Source: Bacillus sp. FJAT-28004
GTDB lineage: Bacteria; Bacillota; Bacilli; Paenibacillales; Paenibacillaceae
Direction: 5' to 3'
Length of the DNA stretch: 64,000 bases
Assembly: GCF_001280845.1 (NCBI RefSeq)
Contig: NZ_LGHP01000002.1
Location: 837,439-901,438 of the forward strand
Both the position numbers and the translations under genes were made by a program. This document shows, one piece after another, positions 32,662 through 42,175 of the stretch. The notes under the pieces were generated by a model. That model did not search any database, had not been told where the DNA came from, and worked only from the letters and a program-made list of their open reading frames with translations. The first letter of the stretch is position 1; each line of letters opens with the position of its first letter.

Positions 32662-35613
32662 ATGCGGCGACCAAGCGCTAAAGTCATTTCGTTATTGTTT
32701 CTGTCCATAGCTGTTTGTATCTCTTTGCTTTTTCAGGAGCCCAAAATAAACAACACGGTTACTGCTGAAGGAAAGCCGGCAAGCAAGCGGGATGCAGATT
32801 CGACTGCGTTAGCTGTTGCTTACGAAAAGGGTGGGTATGACGAATACTTGTCTCAATATGACCCAGATCAAATGGCGGCTAACAATACGATTGTAATAGA
32901 AGGAGAAAGCTACAGCGAGGTTAAAGGAATGCAAGCTTCTGTTGTCGAGAATAAAGAGGGCAATGCTGGCAAAGCAGTTCTCACGGAAGATTCAGGTGCG
33001 ATATCCTGGGCATTCGAGGTTGAGCAGGAAGGGATGTACAATCTTGGGATTCACTTTTTTAGCGAGCCGGGCAAGGATTCAGACATTGAACGGGAGCTAT
33101 TAGTGGACGGTGAGTCGCCATTTAATGAAGCAAGAAGCATAACTTTCAATCGAATATGGAAAAACGAGAGTCAAAGCTTCGAACGCGACTCAAGGGGAAA
33201 TGATCTGCTGCCTAACCAAATCGAAGAGTATATGTGGCAGGAAAGCTTGATTAAAGACAATACAGGCTTTTATGAAGAGCCTTTTTTATTTTATTTCTCC
33301 AAGGGCAATCATACATTGACGCTGACTTCGGTTAGGGAGCCGCTCGTCATTGATTGGTTAAAACTTACTGCACCGGAAATTGTGCCTTCTTATGCTGAGG
33401 TAGCTAGCAAGTATAAGAAAGAGGGGAAAAAGCAGGTTTCAGACGTTTCTATCAAGCTTCAAGCGGAGCAAGCTTTATATAAATCCACGCCAAGCTTGCT
33501 GCCTTATAATGATCGTTCTTCTCCCGCAGTTGAACCTTACCATGTATCAAAGCTTCGTAATAATGCAATGGGTGGATGGGCATGGAGAATGCCGGGACAA
33601 TGGATTGAATGGGAAATTGAGGTAGAGCAAGATGGGCTCTATCAAATCGCGTTAAAAAACCGTCAAAACTATTTGAATGGTATGTCTGCGCTGCGCTCCA
33701 TTTATATAGATGGGAAGCTGCCCTTTAAGGAGTTGAAGGAGGTTCAGTTTCCTTATGATCATTCGTGGCAAATGAATATTTTGGGAACAAGCAACGATGA
33801 GCCGTATTTGTTCCATTTCACTAAAGGCAAGCATCTATTGCGCATGGAAGTAACTTTAGGTGAGCTTGCGCCTATTCTTAGATCCGTCGAATCCAGCATT
33901 CTTGAGCTGAATGCGATGTACCGCCAAATTATTAGCTACACAGGCACGGTTCCGGATACTTTTCGTGACTACAACCTCGAGCAGCGTATACCGGAGATGA
34001 TCCAAGTATTTGATAAGCAAAGCAAGCTGCTTTATGGAATTGCGAGCAGTATGGAGGGCCCTTCCGAGAGTGGGAATGACCGTACTGCGATCATTAATAG
34101 GCTGGCTTATCAGCTCCAGGATATGGCGAATCGCCCGGAATCGGTGCCATCACGGATCGAAGCCTTCAAGACGAATGTTGGTGCGCTTGGCTCTTGGATG
34201 CTTACGATCAATGAACAGCCGCTTGCCTTGGATTATTTGATCATAAGCTCACCTGAAGCAAAGCTGCCGAAGCCGGAAGCATCTCGGTGGTCAAAGATGT
34301 TGACAGGGATCAAATCGTTCGCAGCTTCCTTTAGTGAAAACTACGATGATTTTTCCGACGAAGAAGATGGCAATCAAAGCATTACCGTATGGGTGACATC
34401 GGCTCGAGATCAAGCGCAAGTCATCAAACGGTTGATTGATGATCGTTTTACATCTGCGACCGGCATCCATGTAAATTTAAAACTCGTAAGTGCAGATGTG
34501 CTTCTCCCTTCCACGGTTTCAGGAAAAGGGCCCGATATTGCCTTGCAGGTCGGCAACGATTTGCCGATGAATTACGCGAGCCGCAGCGCTCTTCAGGATT
34601 TATCAGCGTTTCCGGATTACCTAGAAGTACAGAAGCAGTTTCTTGCCAGCGCTATGGTGCCTTATGAATATAAAGGGAGCTATTACGCATTGCCTGAGCA
34701 GCAAACATTCCCAATGATGTTTTTCCGTAAGGATATTTTGGAAGATGAGCTGCATTTGGAAGTGCCGGAAACTTGGCAAGATGTTTATGATATACTGCCT
34801 ACGCTCCAAAAGCATAATTTGCAGTTTGGATTACCGCAAAAACCGCTTGATGCCATCGGAAATGAGCTCGCAAATACCAATATTATGACGCTCCCGCCAA
34901 GTCCGGCATATGCGATGTTCTTGTTTCAGGAAGGCGGTCAGTTTTATAAGGACGATGGAAAATCGAGCGATTTGGATTCAGAGATCTCGATTGCTCAGTT
35001 CAAGAAATGGACCGATTTTTATGTCAATTATAAGATTCCGATCGCAGCCGATTTTGCAAACCGGTTCAGAACGGGTGAAATGCCAATCGGCATCGTCGAC
35101 TATACGATGTATAACAAGCTGACTGTTTTTGCGCCTGAGATCAAAGGATTGTGGTCGTTTGCACCCGTTCCAGGCATTATTGCTGAGGATGGTTCCATTC
35201 ACCGCGAGGTAGGCAGCGGAGGCTCAGCATCCGTCATGTTCAAGCAAGCTAAGAACAAAGAAGATGCGTGGACTTTTTTGAAATGGTGGACAGGCAAAGA
35301 TACGCAGGTCGCTTTTGGCAGACAAATGGAGATTCGAATGGGTACTGCTGCGAGATACCCAACGGCAAATATGGAGGCATTAGCTTCTCTTCCGTGGCCG
35401 ACGAAGGATTTCCAGAAGCTGAAGGAGCAAATGAATTGGGTTCAGGGCATACCAGAGGTTCCAGGTGGATATTTGACAGGCCGGAACATCGATAATGCTT
35501 TCCGCCGTGTCGTCGTTCAAGGAGAAGATCCGCGTGAAACGATGGACAAATATGTAAGGGCGATGAACGAAGAAATCACATTAAAGCGCAAGGAATTTAA
35601 TCTTCCTTATTAG
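32662..35613 (+). CDS. Giant extracellular protein: two carbohydrate-binding-like domains fused to a sugar receptor
   Basis: A 983-residue exported protein; the first 40 residues hold a signal-like hydrophobic segment without a clear lipobox. Residues about 73-235 form a beta-sandwich like family 6/35 carbohydrate-binding modules (starts IVIEGESYSEVKGMQA, ends PLVIDWLKL). Residues about 260-540 are a second sandwich (IKLQAEQALYKSTPS to PLALDYLII) interrupted by a long helical insertion (about 410-520). Residues about 575-980 are a family 1 solute-binding domain (ITVWVTSARDQAQVIKRLIDD, GKGPDIALQVG, FPMMFFRKDIL, MPIGIVDYT). A receptor fused behind two binding modules is unusual; it may capture polymer at the surface and feed the importer. 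Paralogue at 58194. Confidence 0.82.
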   Translation: MRRPSAKVISLLFLSIAVCISLLFQEPKINNTVTAEGKPASKRDADSTALAVAYEKGGYDEYLSQYDPDQMAANNTIVIEGESYSEVKGMQASVVENKEGNAGKAVLTEDSGAISWAFEVEQEGMYNLGIHFFSEPGKDSDIERELLVDGESPFNEARSITFNRIWKNESQSFERDSRGNDLLPNQIEEYMWQESLIKDNTGFYEEPFLFYFSKGNHTLTLTSVREPLVIDWLKLTAPEIVPSYAEVASKYKKEGKKQVSDVSIKLQAEQALYKSTPSLLPYNDRSSPAVEPYHVSKLRNNAMGGWAWRMPGQWIEWEIEVEQDGLYQIALKNRQNYLNGMSALRSIYIDGKLPFKELKEVQFPYDHSWQMNILGTSNDEPYLFHFTKGKHLLRMEVTLGELAPILRSVESSILELNAMYRQIISYTGTVPDTFRDYNLEQRIPEMIQVFDKQSKLLYGIASSMEGPSESGNDRTAIINRLAYQLQDMANRPESVPSRIEAFKTNVGALGSWMLTINEQPLALDYLIISSPEAKLPKPEASRWSKMLTGIKSFAASFSENYDDFSDEEDGNQSITVWVTSARDQAQVIKRLIDDRFTSATGIHVNLKLVSADVLLPSTVSGKGPDIALQVGNDLPMNYASRSALQDLSAFPDYLEVQKQFLASAMVPYEYKGSYYALPEQQTFPMMFFRKDILEDELHLEVPETWQDVYDILPTLQKHNLQFGLPQKPLDAIGNELANTNIMTLPPSPAYAMFLFQEGGQFYKDDGKSSDLDSEISIAQFKKWTDFYVNYKIPIAADFANRFRTGEMPIGIVDYTMYNKLTVFAPEIKGLWSFAPVPGIIAEDGSIHREVGSGGSASVMFKQAKNKEDAWTFLKWWTGKDTQVAFGRQMEIRMGTAARYPTANMEALASLPWPTKDFQKLKEQMNWVQGIPEVPGGYLTGRNIDNAFRRVVVQGEDPRETMDKYVRAMNEEITLKRKEFNLPY

Positions 35614-35628
35614 AAACGAGGGGCTTAA

Positions 35629-36609
35629 ATGAAACAGCAGTTAGCAGCCCGCCCCGTAACGAGGGGGAAAGGCGATTCGCGTATTCTAGCTTACGGGAAA
35701 GAGCTGAAGCCAAAATTAACGCGCATGTTTGTTGAAATGAAAAAAAGTAAACACGCTTATGTGCTGCTGGCACCGTATTTTATTATTTTCTGCACATTTA
35801 CTGTTCTTCCTGTGCTATTATCGCTGCTGCTCAGTTTTACGAATTTCAATTTTCTGGAGAAGCCTAGATGGATCGGCTGGCAAAACTATTCGAGGCTGTT
35901 CGTTCAGGATGATATTTTTTTGATCGCTGTAAAAAATACGTTTTTATTCGCGGCAATTACAGGGCCGATTAGTTATTTGGCATGCTTTTTGTTTGCATGG
36001 CTCATTAATGAGCTAAGGCCTAAGATAAGAGCTTTTTTAACGCTCATACTGTATGCTCCGTCAATTGCCGGCAATACCTATTTAATTTGGCAGTTATTGT
36101 TCGCAAGTGATTCATATGGTTATGCGAATTCTTTTCTAATGAAGTGGGGCTTCATTATGGAGCCGATTCAGTGGCTTCAAGATACGCGGTATGTGCTTGG
36201 CATTCTCATTCTTGTGCAGCTGTGGCTCAGCCTTGGGACATCCTTTCTGGCCTTTATCGCGGGGCTGCAAAATGTGGATCGCACCTTATACGAAGCAGGC
36301 AGCATTGATGGCATTCGCAATCGCTGGCAAGAATTATGGTTCATTACGCTGCCTGCTATGCGACCTCAGCTTATGTTTGGTGCGGTCATTCAAATTACGT
36401 TGGCGTTCTCTATTGCAGAGATTTCCATCTATATGATCGGCTTCCCAAGTGTAGATTACGCAGCTCACACCATTGTCACTCACCTCGTTGATTACGGATC
36501 CATACGGTATGAGATGGGCTATGCGTCGACGATCGCGACGGTATTGTTCAGCATCATGCTCCTTACAAATCTCATAACGCAGAAGCTGCTGGGAAAAGTG
36601 GGTGAGTAG
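35629..36609 (+). CDS. Sugar ABC importer, permease (MalF type)
   Basis: A 326-residue membrane protein with a basic N-terminal tail of about 45 residues and six membrane segments starting at YVLLAPYFIIFCTFTVLPVL. The EAA loop that docks the ATPase is YEAGSIDGIRNRWQELWFITLP near residue 220 (EAGSIDGIRNRW is the core). It belongs with the receptors upstream and the MalG-type permease downstream. No ATPase gene is present. Paralogue at 61104. Confidence 0.9.
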   Translation: MKQQLAARPVTRGKGDSRILAYGKELKPKLTRMFVEMKKSKHAYVLLAPYFIIFCTFTVLPVLLSLLLSFTNFNFLEKPRWIGWQNYSRLFVQDDIFLIAVKNTFLFAAITGPISYLACFLFAWLINELRPKIRAFLTLILYAPSIAGNTYLIWQLLFASDSYGYANSFLMKWGFIMEPIQWLQDTRYVLGILILVQLWLSLGTSFLAFIAGLQNVDRTLYEAGSIDGIRNRWQELWFITLPAMRPQLMFGAVIQITLAFSIAEISIYMIGFPSVDYAAHTIVTHLVDYGSIRYEMGYASTIATVLFSIMLLTNLITQKLLGKVGE

Positions 36610-36613
36610 AGGA

Positions 36614-37486
36614 ATGAAACCAACTATTAGAGTGTCAAAAAGGCTGAATCGTTCCTTGTCAGTCGATATGCTGTTGTTCCTGCTGCTTGGCGGCGTCGCT
36701 TGTTTCATGGCACTGCCGCTTGTGTTCACGATCAGCAATGCGTTTAAACCGCTGGATGAAATTTTTGCATTTCCTCCGAAGCTGTTCGTTCGTAATCCTA
36801 CCTTCAAAAATTTCAGAGATTTGCTTGGCATATTCAGCGATTCGTGGGTGCCTTTCTCAAGATATGTATTCAATACGTTCTTCATTGCTATCGTTGGAAC
36901 GGTAGGACATGTCATTTTTGCATCGGCAGCCGCTTATCCACTTGCCAAGCTTAAATTTCCTGGAAAACGGATTTTGTTCGCGCTTGTTGTACTCTCTCTT
37001 ATGTTTACCGCCTATGTTACACAAGTGCCTAACTATATGATTATTTCGTGGCTGGGCTTGATCAATACTTACTGGGCGATATTGCTGCCTGCTTTCGGCA
37101 TGACTCTCGGATTGTATCTCATGAAGCAGTTCATGGAGCAAATTCCTGATGCTTTGCTTGAAGCAGCCAAAATCGACGGAGCAAGCGAATATCGTATTTA
37201 TTGGCAAATTATAATGCCGATTGTGAAGCCAGCTTGGCTGACGCTGATCATTTTCTCCTTGCAAAATTTGTGGACAAATGGCTCAGTAACAAGCCACAAA
37301 TATATTTACAGCGAGCAATTAAAAACGGTCGATTACGTTTTTGGCCAAATCGCTAGCGGCGGACTTGTGAGAACCGGACCAGTAGCTGCGGTTACGCTGC
37401 TGATGATGCTTGTGCCGATCACCGTATTTATCGTAACGCAGAGCAATATTATTCAAACCATGTCTACATCGGGCTTGAAGGAATAA
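36614..37486 (+). CDS. Sugar ABC importer, permease (MalG type)
   Basis: A 290-residue partner permease with six membrane segments, an extracellular loop with FPPKLFVRNPTFKNF and the ATPase-docking EAA loop LLEAAKIDGASEYRIYW near residue 193. It ends MSTSGLKE. I use ATG 36614 rather than the GTG at 36602, because the paralogue at 62060 aligns from this Met and has the same length. Starts 4 bases after the preceding stop. Confidence 0.88.
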   Translation: MKPTIRVSKRLNRSLSVDMLLFLLLGGVACFMALPLVFTISNAFKPLDEIFAFPPKLFVRNPTFKNFRDLLGIFSDSWVPFSRYVFNTFFIAIVGTVGHVIFASAAAYPLAKLKFPGKRILFALVVLSLMFTAYVTQVPNYMIISWLGLINTYWAILLPAFGMTLGLYLMKQFMEQIPDALLEAAKIDGASEYRIYWQIIMPIVKPAWLTLIIFSLQNLWTNGSVTSHKYIYSEQLKTVDYVFGQIASGGLVRTGPVAAVTLLMMLVPITVFIVTQSNIIQTMSTSGLKE

Positions 37487-37503
37487 CAGGAGGGAAGCAA
37501 CGG

Positions 37504-39561
37504 ATGAAGAGAATCATCGCCGCGTTATTTATCGCATCGCTCATGATCAGTGCGGCCGCTCCTGTTGCAGAAGCCGCAATAGATACCTATCAGTATTCCT
37601 ATTGGGGAGATGCTGTGCCCTCGCCGAATGCATACAAAATGGAGCAAGTTATTTACGGTGACGAATGGAGCAATGGGCGTCTTGCTTCGCCGATGGATAT
37701 GTTCGTTGGCAAGGATGAGCGAATATATATTGCGGATACGGGCAATAACCGGATCGTAATATTGAACAAGGAATTTGAAGAAGAACAGGTCATCGCAAAT
37801 TTTGATAACAGTGGAAAACAAGATGCACTAAGTAAACCGGAGGGGGTATTTGGCACAGAGGATGGACTGATCTATGTGGCAGATACAATTAACCGAAGAC
37901 TTGTCGTATTTGATACTGCTGGTGAGTTCGTACGCACAATAGGTGAGCCTAAATCGACGCTGCTGCGGCCAGGGTTTCAGTACGCGCCAATTAAGGTGGC
38001 GGTTGATAAAGCGAAGCGCATATTAGTCGTTAGCCGAGGGTCTTACGAAGGAATGATGGAATTTGACGATGAAGGACAGTTCATCGGATTTATCGGAACG
38101 AACCGAGTAAAGTTCAGCCCGATCGATTTGTTCTGGAAACGAATATCGACCAAAGCACAACGGGAGCAGATGGAGCAGTTCATACCGCTTGAATTTAACA
38201 ATCTCGATCTTGATGAGGACGGGTTCATCTACACCTCAACCTCGGAAGAGAATTCAAACCGGCCAATCAAACGCCTGAATCCATCGGGTGCTGATATTTT
38301 GCGGAGTAAGGGTTATTTTCCGCCCAAGGGTGATATAGGCACTCTTAAAACGGGCAGCAATCCGGGAAGCTCTATATTCATCGATGTCGCTGCGGATCAA
38401 GCTGGCATGTTCAGCGGACTTGATTCTAAACGGGGACGGATATTTACTTACGACAAGGATGGCAACCTGCTGTACGTGTTCGGAGGTTTAGGAAGTAAAC
38501 AGGATAATTTCCGAACCCCCTCCGCTATTGAAATTATGGATGATCGTATACTCGTGCTGGATAAGGATAATGGACGGTTGACGGTATTCGAGCCCACGCG
38601 TTATGGAAGCTTGATTAGGGAAGCAGTCACTTCGCTTTATCATGGCAAAACAGATCAATCCACAGCAGCTTGGGAAAAAGTGCTTCAGCTAAACGGAAAT
38701 GTGGAGGTCGCATATTTAGGCATCGGCAAATCGCTGCTAAAAAAAGGCGAGTACCATGAGGCGATGTCCTATTTCAAGCTCGGAAGCAACAGGGAGTATT
38801 ATTCCGAAGCATTTAAGGGATACCGGAAAGGTATCGTCTTGGAGCATTTTGGGTCTATTGTTCTCATTATTGCGCTAGCTGTCGTATTCTGTTTAGCCAT
38901 GATGAAATGGAATCGGAGAAAGGTGAAGGGGCAGCACTTTCAGGAGTTCGGCATTATCAAAAACCCCTTCTACACAATGACACATCCGTTCAATGGCTTC
39001 TGGGAAATGAAATACGAACAAAAGGGCAGGTTGAAGCTCGCTTTCGGCATCGTATTTTTGCTCGTCATTTTTACGATTATTAAGCGGCAATACAGCGGTT
39101 TCGTCGTCAATTTCAACAATCCAAACCAATTGAACAGCTTGAACGAATTAACTTTTATCGTATTGCCTTTTGTTCTGTGGTGTGTTGCGAATTGGTCCTT
39201 AACGACCTTGATGGATGGTGAAGGCAAATTCAAGGAAATCGTGATGGCTACAGCGTATGCGATGATGCCGCTTGTGATCATTTATCTACCTCAAACGCTG
39301 TACAGCAATTTAATTACAGGCAGCGAAAGCTCATTCTATTATTTGCTTGATGCCGTTGCCCTGATCTGGTCAGCCTGGTTGTTGTTTACAGGTACGATGA
39401 CGGTGCATCAATATTCCGCTGGAAAAACGGTCGTTACGATGCTGCTCACGCTGGTTGTCATCGGGATTATCATTTTTATCGGGGTTTTATTATTCAGCAT
39501 GCTTCAGCAAATGATTAGCTTCGCCATTTCGGTTTATAAGGAAATATCGTTCAGATTGTAA
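37504..39561 (+). CDS. Extracellular NHL-repeat propeller joined to a Yip1-type membrane domain
   Basis: A 685-residue protein of unusual make-up. Signal peptide (residues 1-25, cleavage near AEAA). NHL/beta-propeller repeats from about 40 to 370 (IADTGNNRIVILNKEF, VADTINRRLVVFDTAGEFV, LDKDNGRLTVFEP). A TPR-like helical segment (about 375-440, AYLGIGKSLLKKGEYHEAM). One membrane helix (about 450-468). Then a Yip1-like domain with five membrane segments (about 490-680). Part of the importer operon, with a paralogue in the second cassette. The propeller should lie outside the cell and may bind the glycan or the receptors. Function is unknown. Confidence 0.82.
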   Translation: MKRIIAALFIASLMISAAAPVAEAAIDTYQYSYWGDAVPSPNAYKMEQVIYGDEWSNGRLASPMDMFVGKDERIYIADTGNNRIVILNKEFEEEQVIANFDNSGKQDALSKPEGVFGTEDGLIYVADTINRRLVVFDTAGEFVRTIGEPKSTLLRPGFQYAPIKVAVDKAKRILVVSRGSYEGMMEFDDEGQFIGFIGTNRVKFSPIDLFWKRISTKAQREQMEQFIPLEFNNLDLDEDGFIYTSTSEENSNRPIKRLNPSGADILRSKGYFPPKGDIGTLKTGSNPGSSIFIDVAADQAGMFSGLDSKRGRIFTYDKDGNLLYVFGGLGSKQDNFRTPSAIEIMDDRILVLDKDNGRLTVFEPTRYGSLIREAVTSLYHGKTDQSTAAWEKVLQLNGNVEVAYLGIGKSLLKKGEYHEAMSYFKLGSNREYYSEAFKGYRKGIVLEHFGSIVLIIALAVVFCLAMMKWNRRKVKGQHFQEFGIIKNPFYTMTHPFNGFWEMKYEQKGRLKLAFGIVFLLVIFTIIKRQYSGFVVNFNNPNQLNSLNELTFIVLPFVLWCVANWSLTTLMDGEGKFKEIVMATAYAMMPLVIIYLPQTLYSNLITGSESSFYYLLDAVALIWSAWLLFTGTMTVHQYSAGKTVVTMLLTLVVIGIIIFIGVLLFSMLQQMISFAISVYKEISFRL

Positions 39562-39583
39562 CGTGCGGGAAGGAGAGATGGTC

Positions 39584-42175
39584 GTGACAGGTAAGAGGAA
39601 GTTGTCCAGCATCCTGTTCGCGGCACTGCTTGCGAGCGTTGTTGCTGCAGGTACGATAGGCTGCAGCAAGAAGGAAGAAGCTGGAGTTCAGACAACCCTC
39701 GGTGCGAATCAAGCCGAGGTCGTCTCTGATCAGCAAGGAGATAGGATTATAGGAGTTGGGCGCAAAGCGACTGCCATCAACACTGAGGAGGAGCTTCAAG
39801 CGCTATCTGCGATGGAATTAGTGAAAGAAAATGAATCGCTTCAGCTCTATTTAAACCGTGAAACGGCGGAAGTTGCTGTAAAGGATAAGCGCGATAGCTA
39901 CGTTTGGTTTTCCAACCCGGTGGAAAGAAGCAAGGATCAGAAGGCATCACCTCTGTATCAATCGGAGTTATCCTCCCAGGTGCTGCTTACTTATTACAAT
40001 GAAAAAGGGCAGATTAATGCTTTCAACAGCTATGATGACAGCGTCCTGAAGCAGCAATTCGAAATTATAGACATGGACAACGGGATTAAAGTTGTTTATC
40101 GCATCGGCAATATTGCTAAAGGGTTCGCGAATATCCCTAAGGCAATCAGCAAAAAAAGATTTCAAGAGCAAATTTTAGATCAGATCGTCGATGAAGAAGC
40201 GCGGCAAAGTGTCGAATACAAATTCAGCTTTGATGAGGCGAAACAAATCTATGTCGTGCGCAAGCTGCAGGATTACGTAGCAGAAGAAATCTCTGCGACA
40301 CTGGAAGCTGCGGGCTACACAGCGGAAGATGCTGAGCAGGATAATGTAGAGAACGGCACCGCCGATGCTGCGTCAGCCGCAAGGGCAGAATTTACAATCC
40401 CGATTCTGTATACGCTGGATAACGAGCAGCTCATCGTATCGATCCCGGGCAAGGAGCTGCAATTCAATGCGGAGTATCCGATTGCTACTGTGCAATTGCT
40501 TAAGCACTTTGGAGCAGCTGATGCAAAGGAATCGGGTTACTTATTCGTGCCAGACGGAGCAGGCGCTCTGATCAAGCTAAACAGCGGAAAGCATCAAGCG
40601 GAGCCTTATAATTTACCTGTATATGGCAATGACGGGACTTACAATGTGAAAGAAAAAATACAGACCAATGAGATGACAAGGCTGCCGGTATTTGGAATGA
40701 AGCGATCCGACCATGCGCTGTTTGGCGTGATTGAAAACGGTGATGCGATGGCAAGCATTACAGCTGATGTAAGCGGTCGCAATGATTCTTATAATACAGT
40801 AGGCGGCAAGTTTCAAATTACGGCAATGGACTTCTATACGTTAACTTCCGGAACAAAAACGAGCTCTGTGCCAATGTTTCAAAAGAAAAGGTATGAAGGC
40901 GACTTAGCGATTAGATATTCCTTTCTTAGCGGAGATGCTTCCGATTATGTGGGAATGGCAACCGAATATCGCAATTACTTAGTAGACAAATTCAACATTA
41001 AGCGCCTGAGTGAAACTGATGATTCACCGTTTGTAATGGAGCTGGTAGGGGCATTCCGCGTAGATAAATCGTTCCTTGGCATACCTTATGAGGCAACGGA
41101 AACGTTAACAAGTTTTGCTGAAGCCCAAAGCCTGCTTCAAGAGTTGATGGATTCAGACATCCACAAAATCGATTTGCGGTATGTCGGCTGGTTTAATGAT
41201 GGTATCCGCCACTCTTCGCCATCCAAGATCAATGTCGTGAATAAGCTCGGAGGCAAAGATGGGCTGCGTGAGCTAGCTGATTTTGCGGAGAAGAACGGGA
41301 TCGGATTTTATCCGGATACCGCTTTTTTGGAAAAATACAAAGGTTCTGGCGGATCGGCTACATGGCTTGATCGCGGAGATGCCAAAGTATATCTCTATAA
41401 TCCGGTTATGTATGATCAGGATACTTCGAAGTTCTCCCATTACATCTTATCGCCTGCCACGCTGCCGAAGCAGATCAATGGGTTTATGGCGGATTACAAG
41501 GCTCTGGGATTAAAGGGATTATCGCTTAGAGATATGGGGGATCAAGTTAATTCTGATTACAATCCGGATAAGACGATAACCAGGCAGGAAGCGCTGGAAA
41601 TGATTAAGACGCAGACGAATAAGCTGAAGCTTCAGGCACAATCGATCATGGTGAATGGCGGCAACGCATACAGCTTGCCTTATGCAGATGTCATCGTAAA
41701 CGCACCGACGAAGAGCAGCCTGATGAATATTACAGACCAGGACATTCCCTTTTATCAAATTGCGTTGCACGGTTATTATGACTTGGCGGGCTTACCCTAC
41801 AATATGGATGATAAGCAAAATCCTCGTTTATCCATGCTAAAGGCGCTGGAGACGGGCTCGAGCTTATATTATCAATGGTATGCCAGTGATTCAACGAAGG
41901 TAAAAGACACCGACTACGATAACCTATATGCTTTGAACTACAAAGATTGGTTAGATGAAGCGGTGCAGCTTTATAAGGAAGCGAATGGCGTACTATCGAA
42001 GGTTCGAAATCAGGTCATTGTGAAACATCGCAATATCGTACCAGGCGTCGTAGAAACGACATTTCAGAATGGGTACGTCATTACGATTAACTACAATAAT
42101 AAGGCGGTCGCGGTAGAGGGCATGCAGCTTGCAGCTCAAAGTTATCAGGTAGGCGGTGAGGCAGATGTTCAATAA
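39584..42175 (+). CDS. DUF5696 lipoprotein, glycosidase-like
   Basis: An 863-residue exported protein matching the DUF5696 type. Signal peptide with AGTIGC as lipobox (about residue 26). After an N-terminal beta domain, residues about 470-760 look like a barrel of glycoside-hydrolase kind (IDLRYVGWFNDGIRH, GFYPDTAFLEKY, GLKGLSLRDMGDQVNSDYNP), and the end is a short beta domain (YVITINYNNKAVAVEG). No activity is established as far as I know. GTG 39584 lies 8 bases after GGAAGGAG; the ATG at 39578 is only 2 bases from it. Its end overlaps the next permease gene. Confidence 0.78.
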   Translation: MTGKRKLSSILFAALLASVVAAGTIGCSKKEEAGVQTTLGANQAEVVSDQQGDRIIGVGRKATAINTEEELQALSAMELVKENESLQLYLNRETAEVAVKDKRDSYVWFSNPVERSKDQKASPLYQSELSSQVLLTYYNEKGQINAFNSYDDSVLKQQFEIIDMDNGIKVVYRIGNIAKGFANIPKAISKKRFQEQILDQIVDEEARQSVEYKFSFDEAKQIYVVRKLQDYVAEEISATLEAAGYTAEDAEQDNVENGTADAASAARAEFTIPILYTLDNEQLIVSIPGKELQFNAEYPIATVQLLKHFGAADAKESGYLFVPDGAGALIKLNSGKHQAEPYNLPVYGNDGTYNVKEKIQTNEMTRLPVFGMKRSDHALFGVIENGDAMASITADVSGRNDSYNTVGGKFQITAMDFYTLTSGTKTSSVPMFQKKRYEGDLAIRYSFLSGDASDYVGMATEYRNYLVDKFNIKRLSETDDSPFVMELVGAFRVDKSFLGIPYEATETLTSFAEAQSLLQELMDSDIHKIDLRYVGWFNDGIRHSSPSKINVVNKLGGKDGLRELADFAEKNGIGFYPDTAFLEKYKGSGGSATWLDRGDAKVYLYNPVMYDQDTSKFSHYILSPATLPKQINGFMADYKALGLKGLSLRDMGDQVNSDYNPDKTITRQEALEMIKTQTNKLKLQAQSIMVNGGNAYSLPYADVIVNAPTKSSLMNITDQDIPFYQIALHGYYDLAGLPYNMDDKQNPRLSMLKALETGSSLYYQWYASDSTKVKDTDYDNLYALNYKDWLDEAVQLYKEANGVLSKVRNQVIVKHRNIVPGVVETTFQNGYVITINYNNKAVAVEGMQLAAQSYQVGGEADVQ

